From positions 1,279,031-1,343,030 of the forward strand of contig NZ_LQCI01000034.1 of the NCBI RefSeq assembly GCF_001613935.1: a DNA stretch of 64,000 nt. Direction: 5' to 3'. Positions 15,751-25,100 of the stretch are shown piece by piece. The DNA is from Amycolatopsis regifaucium (GTDB lineage: Bacteria; Actinomycetota; Actinomycetes; Mycobacteriales; Pseudonocardiaceae). Both the position numbers and the translations under genes were made by a program. Within the stretch, counting starts at the first letter, position 1, and every line of letters begins with the position of its first letter. The notes beneath the pieces are model-generated. The model saw nothing but the letters and a program-made list of their open reading frames with translations, had not been told where the DNA came from and did not search any database.

Positions 15751-16869
15751 TCAGGAGAACGTGACGCGGAGGTCGGGGAATTCTCGGGCCGCGGCGACCC
15801 GGGCCGCTTCCTCCTCGGCCGCCTTCCGCACGGCCGGGCGGACGGCGTCGAACGGGGTCACCGTGAAGTCGAGCCGCTTCTTCCCGCTCGCCTTGGCCCG
15901 CCAGACCCCGGCGAGCTCGCCGTCGGCCAGCAGCGCGCCGGGATTGCCGAGGATCTTCCAGACTTCCTTCTGCCGGGCCTTGTCCGGCACCAGCACGGCG
16001 CGATCCCGGGCCTGGACGAACGGGTCCAGCGGCGGCAGCAGGCGGACCGCGTCCGGCTCGGGCGGGTTCTCCAGCAACGGCACGCTGTCTTCCGGCAAGA
16101 ACGCCTTCTTGCCGTCGACACGGACTTCGACCAGGTTGTCCGGCCACATCGCGCCGACACCGGTTCGGGTCGTTCCGACGTAGGCCGCGGCGTCGCCGGG
16201 AGTGGCGGGGCCGTTGATCCGCAGGTAGCCCCCGACAACGCGGGTGGCCGCCTCGACGTCCGGCGAAGTCCTCAGCCTGCCCCGCTTTTCCAGTGGCGCC
16301 AGCGTCGCCGGGGTCGCGCCCGGCTCCAGCCGGACCCCGGCGTGGAGCGACGCGACCCGCATCAACTGCTCGTAGATGTGGACGACCCCGCAACCGCGGC
16401 AGGCGTACGACAGGCCGTCGGGGATCAGTTTCGTGACCGCGCCGCTCACCGTGCCCTTGGTCTGTCGGCCGGTGACGACTTGCCGGATCGCCCTCGCGGC
16501 CGTGAACAGGGCGTCCGCCGCGGACATTCCCGCGTCCTCGACCTGCTTGCGCTGCCAAAGGATCCGGGCCATCGCGTCCTTCTCGTCGAGCGGCACGAGC
16601 GCGGCTCTGATGGCGTCCAGTTCGGCGCGCCGATGGAAATGCGGTGCGCCGCGGTGCGTCCAGGCGAGCACGAACCGGCCGTCTTCCCAGATCGCGGGTG
16701 TGATGTCGCCGTCGATCCGGGCGGTGAGGCCCAGCAACGCGGTGTCCCGCACGGAATCCTGCAGGCCGAGGTCGAATACGGCCGCCGCGGCCGCGTCCGT
16801 CTCCTCGCGGTGCAGCCCGTGCGCCGCGATCCGGTAGGCCAGCACCTGCTCGCGATCGACCTCGAGCAC
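15751..16869 (-). CDS. winged-helix DNA-binding domain protein, AlkZ-like family
   Basis: A 372-residue member of the HTH_42 (DUF1006) family, which includes the DNA glycosylases AlkZ and YcaQ that unhook DNA crosslinks. The family pattern is visible in LGLQDSVRDTALLGLTAR near the start, VAWTHRG-type and RAPH-type segments near 65-80, and the conserved C-terminal LLPPLDPFVQARDR and AGVWRAK. I cannot confirm the catalytic glutamines, so glycosylase activity is only suggested. The GTG start has AAGGAGG five bases upstream, which overlaps the stop codon of the DUF3224 gene. The two form a small operon. Confidence 0.8.
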   Translation of the reverse strand: MLEVDREQVLAYRIAAHGLHREETDAAAAAVFDLGLQDSVRDTALLGLTARIDGDITPAIWEDGRFVLAWTHRGAPHFHRRAELDAIRAALVPLDEKDAMARILWQRKQVEDAGMSAADALFTAARAIRQVVTGRQTKGTVSGAVTKLIPDGLSYACRGCGVVHIYEQLMRVASLHAGVRLEPGATPATLAPLEKRGRLRTSPDVEAATRVVGGYLRINGPATPGDAAAYVGTTRTGVGAMWPDNLVEVRVDGKKAFLPEDSVPLLENPPEPDAVRLLPPLDPFVQARDRAVLVPDKARQKEVWKILGNPGALLADGELAGVWRAKASGKKRLDFTVTPFDAVRPAVRKAAEEEAARVAAAREFPDLRVTFS

Positions 16870-16878
16870 CTGTCCTCC

Positions 16879-17274
16879 TTAAAGCGAGTAGTCGAACGTG
16901 TACGACATCGTCGGCTCACCGAGGACGCCCGCGGTGGTACCGGTGCCGGTGATCCCGGCGAGTTCACCCGTTCCGGAGCCTTCGACCACCGTGAACGTCG
17001 ACGAGATGCCCTTCGCGTCGAAGCCGGTGTCATGCTTGATCACGAAGCTGCCCTTGCGTCCGTCCACGCTGCCCTCGACGCGTTCGAAGCCCGGCGCGGT
17101 CGTCCCGTCGCCGTCGTAGCCCTCACCCGCGTAGTACAGCAGGTAGTCGACGATCGACTCGCCTTCGATCAGTCCGCGGTAGGCGAGCGTGGCGTGCGCG
17201 TAGGCGACGCGCGGCCCGCCGTCGGTGCCGCTGACGATGTTCTCTTCCCAGTTCTTCATGGCGAACGTGTTCAT
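16879..17274 (-). CDS. DUF3224-family protein
   Basis: A 131-residue beta-rich protein of the DUF3224 family (MNTFAMKNWEEN at the start; GFERVEGSVDGRKGSFVIKHDTGF and the Gly-Thr-rich GTGELAGITGTGT at the end), a lipocalin-like fold of unknown function. ATG 17274 is preferred over an in-frame start seven codons earlier because it avoids the operator region 17285-17317. The AlkZ-like gene starts nine bases after the stop. The WYL regulator is divergent and probably controls this pair. Confidence 0.82.
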   Translation of the reverse strand: MNTFAMKNWEENIVSGTDGGPRVAYAHATLAYRGLIEGESIVDYLLYYAGEGYDGDGTTAPGFERVEGSVDGRKGSFVIKHDTGFDAKGISSTFTVVEGSGTGELAGITGTGTTAGVLGEPTMSYTFDYSL

Positions 17275-17284
17275 GGGACTCACC

Positions 17285-17317
17285 CTGACAGCCAAACCTG
17301 TCAGAACATGTCAGGTT
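17285..17317. promoter_or_regulatory. overlapping inverted repeats, candidate operator for the WYL regulator
   Basis: CTGACAG-N6-CTGTCAG at 17285-17304 and AACCTG-N11-CAGGTT at 17295-17317 overlap, giving three TGTCAG/TGACAG half-sites in 33 bases. They lie between the divergent DUF3224 and WYL genes. AATACT at 17325-17330, six bases before ATG 17337, could be the -10 of the WYL gene. Confidence 0.6.
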
Positions 17318-17336
17318 TTTCGGCAATACTGGCTTC

Positions 17337-18305
17337 ATGCGCGCGAGCCGACTCCTTTCGGTCCTCCTCCTGCTGCAGAACCGCGGCCGGATGACGGCCG
17401 AGGAGCTGGCCGCCGAGCTGGAGGTGTCGGTCCGGACGGTCTACCGCGATGTCGAGGCGCTGTCCGCGGCGGGCGTGCCGGTGTACGCCGATCGCGGGCG
17501 CACGGGCGGATATCAGCTGGTCGACGGCTATCGCACCCGGCTGACCGGGCTCACCGAGGAGGAGGCGCAATCGCTTTCGCTCGCCGGTCTGCCCGCTGCG
17601 GCCGCCGAACTGGGGTTGGGCACCGTCCTCGCCGCGGCGCAGCTCAAACTGCACGCCGCCATGCCGTCGGAACTGCGCGCCGGGGCGAGCAAGGTCTCCG
17701 AACGGTTCTTTCTGGACGTCCCCGGCTGGCACCGCGGCATCGAGAGCCTGCCGCGACTGTCCGAACTGGCCGACGCGGTGTGGCAGACGCGGCGGATCAA
17801 GGTCTCCTACGAACGCTGGGGCCAGCGGAAGGTCGAGCGCGTCCTCGAGCCGCTGGGCCTGATCCTCAAGGCGGGGAACTGGTATCTCGCGGCGCGGTGC
17901 GAGGCTGACGACCGGACCTACCGGGTCTCGCGTATCGAAGAGCTCGAAGATCTCGGCGAGACCTTCGAACGGCCGTCCGACTTCGATCTCGCCCGCTACT
18001 GGCACGAGTGGTCGGAGCAGTTCGAAAAGCGGATGTACTCGCGAGTGGCGGTCGTCCGGCTGAACGAGTTCGCCCGCATACTGGTGCCGTTCTATCTGGG
18101 CGCGGTCGGCGCGCGGGCGCTGCGGGAAGCGGCCGCCGAGCCGGATGAAAACGGTTGGCTGACGATGGAGCTGCCCGTGGAACCGGGAGAATCGGCCGTC
18201 GGTGAACTGCTGCGCTTCGGCGGGAACCTCGAAGTGCTCGAACCGCCGGGGCTGCGCGAGCGGCTGGCGGAGGAGATCGGGAAGATGGGCGCGCGCTATG
18301 GCTGA
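17337..18305 (+). CDS. helix-turn-helix regulator with WYL domain (YafY/PafBC type)
   Basis: A 322-residue protein with an N-terminal HTH_11 domain (RASRLLSVLLLLQNRGRMTA, ELEVSVRTVYRDVEALS, about 1-60), a linker, and a WYL domain (about 140-235; ...ERVLEPLGLILKAGNWYLAA and YRVSRIEEL) plus a C-terminal WCX-like extension. WYL regulators respond to nucleic acids or other small ligands, often in DNA damage. It is divergent from DUF3224 and the AlkZ-like repair-family gene, which makes a damage link conceivable but unproven. The 3' end overlaps the HemD-like gene by eight bases. Confidence 0.92.
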   Translation: MRASRLLSVLLLLQNRGRMTAEELAAELEVSVRTVYRDVEALSAAGVPVYADRGRTGGYQLVDGYRTRLTGLTEEEAQSLSLAGLPAAAAELGLGTVLAAAQLKLHAAMPSELRAGASKVSERFFLDVPGWHRGIESLPRLSELADAVWQTRRIKVSYERWGQRKVERVLEPLGLILKAGNWYLAARCEADDRTYRVSRIEELEDLGETFERPSDFDLARYWHEWSEQFEKRMYSRVAVVRLNEFARILVPFYLGAVGARALREAAAEPDENGWLTMELPVEPGESAVGELLRFGGNLEVLEPPGLRERLAEEIGKMGARYG

Positions 18306-19107
18306 CCTGGACGGCATCACGATCGGGATCACCGCGGAACGGCGGGCCGACGACTTCGTCGCCGCCCTCGAACGGCATGGCGCGACCGTGCTGCACGCGC
18401 CGACCATCCGCATCGTCCCGCTGCCGGACGACACCGAACTGCGCGCGGCGACGGACGCCGTGCTGGCCGCGCCGGTCGGGTTCACCGCGGTCACCACCGG
18501 TGCCGGATTCCGCGGCTGGCTCTCGGCCGCCGAAGGCTGGGGCCTGCGCGAACCGCTGCTGGAACGGCTGGGCGCGTCGCGGATCTTCGTGCGCGGGCCG
18601 AAAGCGGCGGGCGCGGTGCGCGGTGAGGGTCTTCGTGAGGAATCTTCCGCGCCGGAAGAGAGCAACGCCGAACTGTTCGAGGGACTGCGTGCCGCCGGGG
18701 TTCGCGGGGCGCGGGTCGCCGTTCAACTGCACGGCACCCTGCTGCCCGAACTCACCGGGCTGCTGCGGGCGTCCGGGGCGGACGTCGTCCAGGTCCAGCC
18801 GTATCGCTGGCTTTCGCCGGAGAACGCCGAACCGGTGCACGATCTCGTCGAAAGTGTGCTCGCCGGGCGGGTGCACGCACTGGCGTTCACCAGCGCGCCC
18901 GCGGCGACGAATCTCCTCGCGCTGGCCGGATCGCGTCGCGAGGAACTCCTGGCCGCGTTGCGGGGCCCGGTGTTGTGCGCGTGCGTCGGACCGGTGACCG
19001 CCGCGCCGCTGGAAGCCGCCGGCGTATCGACCGTCCAGCCGGAACGGCAACGCCTCGGCGCGCTGGTGAAACTTCTCGTCGCGGAGCTGCGCGTTCGGCC
19101 GTCTTGA
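18298..19107 (+). CDS. uroporphyrinogen-III synthase-like protein without winged helix
   Basis: A 269-residue HemD-domain protein, clearly a paralogue of the one at 14570: ITIGITAERRADD, TTGAGFRGWLSAAEGWG and AFTSAPAATNLL align with it segment by segment. It lacks the C-terminal winged helix. It could be an enzymatic uroporphyrinogen-III synthase, but no haem genes are near, and its start overlaps the WYL regulator by eight bases, so it may instead be a signalling partner. A short hairpin GGGGA-TGT-TCCCC (19109-19121) follows directly after the stop. Confidence 0.85.
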   Translation: MADLDGITIGITAERRADDFVAALERHGATVLHAPTIRIVPLPDDTELRAATDAVLAAPVGFTAVTTGAGFRGWLSAAEGWGLREPLLERLGASRIFVRGPKAAGAVRGEGLREESSAPEESNAELFEGLRAAGVRGARVAVQLHGTLLPELTGLLRASGADVVQVQPYRWLSPENAEPVHDLVESVLAGRVHALAFTSAPAATNLLALAGSRREELLAALRGPVLCACVGPVTAAPLEAAGVSTVQPERQRLGALVKLLVAELRVRPS

Positions 19108-19162
19108 CGGGGATGTTCCCCTTTGCCAGGCTCGACATACCGGACGCACGGGAGGGCGGCGG

Positions 19163-20452
19163 ATGTCCGAGTCGCAATCGGTCACCTTCGTGCGCGCCAT
19201 GTTGCGAAAGGGATCTTCGGTGCTGGGCGCCAGCCCGGCCGATGAAGCACCCGACCCCGATTCCGTGCCCGATTGGCGCTATCGCGAGGATTCCGCGGAT
19301 TCGCTGCTGATGCGCGCGATCCGCTATTCCGCGCTCGGCCCGATCTTTTACCGCGTCGCCGCGTTTCCCAAGGTGTACCTCGGTTTCGCCGTCGCGAACG
19401 GCTCGGCCGGGATCGTCCCGGTGCTGAGCACGACGATCCTGGCGATACTGCTGAACGCCTTCGCCGTCTGGTGGGTGGTGCGGGGCCGCGGCATCCGGGC
19501 CAAGACGTCCGGGCGGCTGATGTACGCCGACCTCGCGGTGGGCGTGGTGCTCGCGACGATCGTGGCCGCGACCGCGCCTGCCGAGATCCAGCCGTTCGCC
19601 GTCGACGTCGCGTGGACGTGGCTGGTCGGGACGGTGGCGTTGTGGACGTTGTCGTTCGGGTTACCGGCCGCTTTCGGGCTGCTGATCGCGGCTCTTCCGT
19701 TCCGGGCGTTCCTGACCTGGATCGGCGGGCTCCCGATCGACGACCCGCTCGCGGTGAGCCGTTCGGTGGGCTGCATGGTCGCGCTCGTCGTGGCGATGGT
19801 GACCACGGCGGGGATCCTGATCCTGCTCGGCGTCGGGACCCGGTTCGCGCTGGGGATCGGGATGCGCCGCGGGCAGCGCGCCGAGCGGCTGCGGACTCGG
19901 CGGGTCATGCACGACTCCGTGCTGCAGACGTTGGAAGCGATGGGCATGGAGGCGCCCGACGACGATTCCGCGGCCGTGCGACGGCTCGCGGAGATGCGCG
20001 CGACGGCGCGGGCGCAGGCCGCCGAACTGCGGCGCGAACTCACCGGCCCGGAAGCGCCGTCGGCCCGCGGCCTCGCGGCGGATCTCGCCGAGGTCGCCAC
20101 CGAAATGGCGCGCGACGGCCTCCGCACCCAGCTCGTCGCGGCCGAGACCGAGGAGGACTACCGCCTCTCGCACGCACGCCGGACCGCCATCCGCGACGCC
20201 GTTCGCGAAGCGCTCCGAAACACCGTGAAGCACGCTGGGACCAAGCAGGTCGTGCTTCGCGTCGAAGAGCGCGAAGGCGGCGTCGCGGTCATCGCGCGGG
20301 ATCAGGGGACCGGCTTCAGCATGCTGGACCGGCCGCCGGGCTTCGGGATCAGCCAGTCGATCATGGCGCGGCTGGCGGAGGTCGGCGGACGGGGGACGAT
20401 CGACTCGCATCCGGGGCGGGGGACCCGGGTGACGCTCTGGGTACCGCACTGA
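19163..20452 (+). CDS. orphan sensor histidine kinase-like protein (NarL-partner type)
   Basis: A 429-residue membrane protein with about five to six helices between residues 55 and 235. A HisKA_3-like segment follows, with the candidate phospho-acceptor His250 in RRVMHDSVLQTLEAMG, and then a HATPase_c domain (N-box REALRNTVKHAG, DQGTGF, GFGISQSI, GRGTRVTLWV). Such kinases normally pair with NarL/LuxR-type response regulators, but none is encoded next to it. ATG 19163 follows a GGGAGGGCGGCGG stretch that contains the ribosome site. The signal is unknown. Confidence 0.88.
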   Translation: MSESQSVTFVRAMLRKGSSVLGASPADEAPDPDSVPDWRYREDSADSLLMRAIRYSALGPIFYRVAAFPKVYLGFAVANGSAGIVPVLSTTILAILLNAFAVWWVVRGRGIRAKTSGRLMYADLAVGVVLATIVAATAPAEIQPFAVDVAWTWLVGTVALWTLSFGLPAAFGLLIAALPFRAFLTWIGGLPIDDPLAVSRSVGCMVALVVAMVTTAGILILLGVGTRFALGIGMRRGQRAERLRTRRVMHDSVLQTLEAMGMEAPDDDSAAVRRLAEMRATARAQAAELRRELTGPEAPSARGLAADLAEVATEMARDGLRTQLVAAETEEDYRLSHARRTAIRDAVREALRNTVKHAGTKQVVLRVEEREGGVAVIARDQGTGFSMLDRPPGFGISQSIMARLAEVGGRGTIDSHPGRGTRVTLWVPH

Positions 20453-20511
20453 GTTGTGGTTCGAGTGCTGTGGCGCGTGAGGCTTCTGTGGCGACTGTGG
20501 ATCTGGGGTGG

Positions 20512-20570
20512 GTCCGTGAAGGCCTCCTTCACTACCTTCAGGGTAGGCAAGGCCAGGAACTTAAGCCAGC
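20512..20570. repeat. family B copy B1, left arm of a larger inverted repeat
   Basis: TCCGTGAAGGCCTCCTT at 20512-20528 matches the arm of copy B4. The right half of the hairpin is degraded (GGGTAGGCAAGGCC). The following AGGAACTTAAGCCAGC matches, in inverted sense, the block at 20818-20840. Confidence 0.7.
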
Positions 20571-20696
20571 AGGACGGGTGCGATTCAGCCGTATTCGCCC
20601 TGCTCAGGCGGTCTTCGGAAAGGCTGCGGCCGGATTTGGCGTGGAACGTTTCAGGGAACGGTCCGGATCTAGCGTCGGCTCGGCCGAAGGGATGCC

Positions 20697-20743
20697 ATGA
20701 AGGCCTCCTTACCTACTCTCAGAGTAGGTAAGGAGGCCTTCGC
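20697..20743. repeat. family B palindrome, copy B2
   Basis: Perfect 19-bp arms GAAGGCCTCCTTACCTACT (20699-20717) and its complement (20723-20741) around a five-base loop. The family B core GAAGGCCTCCTT is shared with copies at 20512, 20851 and 55552. No gene end lies within 200 bases, so a terminator role is not obvious here. Confidence 0.85.
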
Positions 20744-20817
20744 CACCTCAAGAATACGGACCAACCGGACATTTACCCAGGACTACGTCCTTTATGGACA
20801 GTCCGAGGATCTCTAGT

Positions 20818-20910
20818 GCCGCGGCTTAAGTTGCTGGCATTGACCTTCAGCGTAGGGAAGGAGGCCTTCACGGCGCACAAAGGTCCCTTGCTCTCTTTCC
20901 GCAGGTCAGC
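20818..20910. repeat. family B half-copy B3 joined to a family C copy
   Basis: GTAGGGAAGGAGGCCTTCAC (20852-20871) is the right arm of a family B hairpin; the expected left arm is changed (GCATTGACCTTCAGC). It is followed directly by AAAGGTCCCTTGCT (20879-20892) and TTTCCGCAGGTCAGCGG, the inverted form of the family C unit at 62645-62682. The junction lies just beyond the 3' end of the siderophore-interacting gene. Confidence 0.7.
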
Positions 20911-20947
20911 GGGGGGCGAGGAGGTCAGGCGAGGCCGTCCAGGGCCG

Positions 20948-21774
<827 letters not shown>

Positions 21775-21775
<1 letters not shown>

Positions 21776-21793
21776 TAGGCGAGGCTAACCTAA
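21775..21793 (-). promoter_or_regulatory. IdeR/DmdR-type iron box
   Basis: TTAGGCGAGGCTAACCTAA matches the actinobacterial iron-box consensus (TTAGGTTAGGCTAACCTAA) at 17 of 19 positions. It spans the gap between the atl stop codon and the siderophore-interacting gene, touching both. On the minus strand it contains TAGCCT, a plausible -10, six bases before the ATG, so repressor binding would block RNA polymerase directly. Confidence 0.85.
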
Positions 21794-22113
21794 AACAGAG
21801 CGTCGGGACCACCGTCGTCGCCGGGATCACGTTGCCACCGGTATTTTCGCAGGTCGACGCGCTGGCCGTCGGTCAAGACGCCTTCCTCGCGCAGTCGTTC
21901 CAGCTGCTCGTGGACCAGATGCGGCGCCGGGGTCCCGTCGGCGCGCAGAATGCGGTGCCAAGGCAGGTCGTGGCCGTCCTCGCCGAGGATCCGCCCGACC
22001 AGCCGCGGTGACGGGGCACCCGAAACCGACGCTATATCCCCATAAGTCGCGACCGAGCCGGCGGGCACGCTCGCGATGACCTCGCGCACTCGCTCGTGCA
22101 GTTCGTCATCCAT
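21790..22113 (-). CDS. atl: alkyltransferase-like protein (ATL, MGMT family without catalytic Cys)
   Basis: A 107-residue protein matching the DNA-binding domain of O6-alkylguanine-DNA alkyltransferase. The active-site PCHR is replaced by PWHR (Trp52), the mark of alkyltransferase-like proteins, which bind O6-alkylguanine and hand the lesion to nucleotide excision repair rather than removing the alkyl group. Also visible: GSVATYGDIA (19-28) and the HTH arginine region SPRLVGRIL. It is divergent from adnA, as Rv3204 neighbours these genes in M. tuberculosis (recalled). The stop codon overlaps the iron box of the next gene. Confidence 0.9.
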   Translation of the reverse strand: MDDELHERVREVIASVPAGSVATYGDIASVSGAPSPRLVGRILGEDGHDLPWHRILRADGTPAPHLVHEQLERLREEGVLTDGQRVDLRKYRWQRDPGDDGGPDALF

Positions 22114-22167
22114 GGGACCACTTTGCCGTGCCGCTGCGCGGTTGTGTCGGCGGGGCGTGGTTCCATC

Positions 22168-25100
22168 GTGGGCGTGAACGGGCGGCGAACAGCGGCAGGA
22201 ACCGACGCGCGGCTGGTCCGCACGCCGGTCACCGGCACGCCGTCCTTCCAGTGGGATGCCGGCGCCCGCCGCCTGCTGGCCGCCCCCGACGGCTTCCGCC
22301 GGGTCCTCGGTGGTCCCGGCACGGGCAAGACGGCGTTGCTGGCGTCAGCGGCGTCACGGCGCATCGCCGAGGGCGCGGATCCGGAGAGCGTGCTCATCCT
22401 GACCACCTCACGCAAGGCGGCCGACGTCCTGCGCGCCGACATCACCCATCGGCTCACCACCGACCCGGAAGAGGATCCGCTGCCGCGCACGATCCGTGAG
22501 CCGCTCGTGCGCACAGTGCACTCGTACGCGTACGCGCTGTTGCGGATGGAGGCCCAGGCCGACGACCTCCCGCCGCCCCGGCTGCTGGCCGGCGCGGAGC
22601 AGGACGTCGTCGTCCGCGAGCTGCTCGCCGGTGACCTCGAAGAGGGCGCGCTCGACTGGCCGGAGCAGCTGCGGCCGGCACTGAACGTGCCCGGTTTCGC
22701 CGAAGAACTGCGGGACCTCCTGCTCCGCGCCGCCGAACGCGGACTGGGCCCGGAGGATCTGGTCGAACTCGGCAGGCGGCGCGGCCGCGACGAGTGGGTC
22801 GCGGCCGGGCGGTTCTGGAGCCAGTACGAAGAGGTCACGCTGCTGCAGGGCGCGGGCGGCAACGCGCTCGGTGTCGCGAGCGCGCCCGCCCTGGACGCGG
22901 CGGAACTCGTCACCTCCGCGCTGCTGGCGCTGGAGGACGACGCCGAACTGCGGGAACGTGAGCAACGCCGGGTCCGGCATCTGTTCGTCGACGACGCGCA
23001 GCATCTCGACCCGCTGCAGACCCAGCTCATCCGGCTCATCGGGCACGCGGCCGACGAGTTCGTCGTCGCGGGTGATCCGGATCAGTCCGTGTTCTCCTTC
23101 CGCGGCGCGGATCCCCGGCTGTTCACCGACGCGGACGAAGACGGCGAGCGCACGGTCCTGCTGACCACCGCGCATCGGCACGCCCCGGTGATCCGCACGG
23201 CGATCACGAAACTCGGCTCCGTGCTGCCCGGTTCGGCACCGCAGCGCAAGCTGGTGGACGCACCGGACGCCGAGGGTGGCGCCGTCCGTGTCCGCTTGAT
23301 GCCGACACCGGCCGCCGAGGCGAGCTGGATCGCCGATCAGCTGCGCCGCGCGCATCTCGTCGACGGCGTGCCGTGGTCCGAGATGGCGGTGCTCGTCCGG
23401 TCGCCCGCCCGTACTTTCCTTGTCCTGCAACGCGCTCTGCGCGCGGCCGGGGTGCCCATCGGCTCGGCGACCGAGGAGCTGCCGCTCGCGAAGCAACCGG
23501 CCGTCCGGCCGTTGCTGGCGATGCTGCGGCTCGCCGCCGATCCGGAGCTGCTCGACGTCGACCTCGCCGAGATGCTGCTGTCGTCCCCCTTGGGCGGCGC
23601 CGATCCGCTCGCTCTGCGGCGGCTGCGCCGCGGCCTGCGCAGGCTGGAACTCGCCGGTGGTGGGCAGCGATCCAGCGACGAGTTGCTGGTGGAAGCCTTG
23701 CGCGCCAACGACGTCCTCACCGGCCTGGCGGAGGCCGAAGCGCAGCCGATGCGCCGCGTCGGTGGCCTGCTGCACGCGGCGCACCAAGCCGTGGTGCGGG
23801 GCGACGGCGTCGAGCAGGTGCTGTGGGAGCTGTGGCAGGCCAGCGGTCTGGAGCAGCGTTTCCTGCGGCTCGTCGATCGCGGCGGTTCACTGGGCTCGCA
23901 GGCGGATCGGGATCTCGACGCGATCGTCGCGCTCTTCGACGCGGCCGGTCGCTATGTCGACAGATTGCCGAGGGCGAGTGTCGCCTCGTTCGCGGATTAC
24001 CTGTCCGCGCAGAACATCGCCGGTGACACGCTGGCGCCCGCGGCCATGAAGAGCGAAGGCGTCTCCCTGCTCACCGCGCACGCTGCCGCCGGTCGCGAAT
24101 GGACGGTCGTGTCGGTCGCCGGGGTGCAGGAGGGCAGCTGGCCGGATCTGCGGTTGCGCGGTTCCGTGCTCGGCGTCGAGCGGTTGGTGGACCTCATGTC
24201 CGGCGTCGACGACGAAAAGGTGTCCGCCACCGCGCCGATCCTTGCCGAAGAGCGGCGCCTGTTCTATCTCGCCGCGAGCCGGGCTCGGAAGACATTGCTG
24301 GTCAGCGCGGTCGCGGGCGAGGATGAGCAGCCCTCGCGGTTCATCGACGACCTGGAGGAGAACGGCGCGGACGACGGTGGACTCGACTCGCGGATGAAAC
24401 CCGCCGAGCGGTCGCTGGTGCTCGCCGAACTCGTCGGCGAACTGCGTGAAGTCGTCTGCGATGAGGCGTGCGAGCCGGAAAGGCGGCAGCGCGCGGCCCG
24501 TCAGCTCGCGAAACTGGCGGCCGCCGGGGTGCCCGGAGCGCATCCGGGCACCTGGTACGGCCTCCTGGAACCGTCCACCGGCGAACCCGTGCACAAACCG
24601 GGCGATCTCATCCGGATCTCACCGTCCACTGTGGAGGTTCTGGTCAAATGCCCGCTGCGGTGGCTGATCGAACGCCACGGCGGCAGCGATCCGGCGCAAC
24701 TGGCCGCCGTCACCGGAACCTTGGTGCACGGGCTCGCGCAGGCGGTCGCGGGCGGGAGCAGTGACGAGCAGATCCGCGCGGCGCTCGACGAGGCGTGGGT
24801 GCGGGTCGACGCGGGGGCGCCGTGGTTCTCGCGCCGCGAGCGCTCGCGGGTCGAACAAATGCTGCGGAACTTCATCTCCTGGCTGGAAACCAGTCGCAAG
24901 GAGCTGATCGAGGCGGGCGTCGAACAGGACATCGAGGTCGAACTCCCGGTCGGTGACGGGGAGAGCAGCGACGTCCGCGTGCTGCTGCGCGGCCGCGTCG
25001 ACCGGGTGGAGATGGACAAGGACGGCCGCCCGGTCGTCATCGACATCAAGACCGGCAAGGTCCCGATCTCCGCCTCGGACGCCGAACAGCATCCGCAGCT

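Larger units (their letters stand above)
20453..20945. other. 493-base gene-free stretch made of repeat copies
   Basis: No supportable gene. It holds a degenerate family B copy (20512-20553), a perfect family B hairpin (20697-20743), an inverted family B half (20851-20873) and a family C copy on the minus strand (20876-20910). The outer B copies, with the adjoining AACTTAAGCC blocks, face each other as imperfect inverted arms of about 55 bases (20512-20570 and 20818-20873). Open frames crossing it read through repeats and look spurious. Confidence 0.75.

Noticed and set aside
20456..20731. Short plus-strand frame in the repeat-rich gap
   Set aside because: It reads through family B repeats, has no ribosome site and no recognisable protein features.
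20512..20910. CRISPR array
   Set aside because: Repeats are palindromic, of unequal spacing and orientation, and degenerate; there are no regular spacers and no cas genes.
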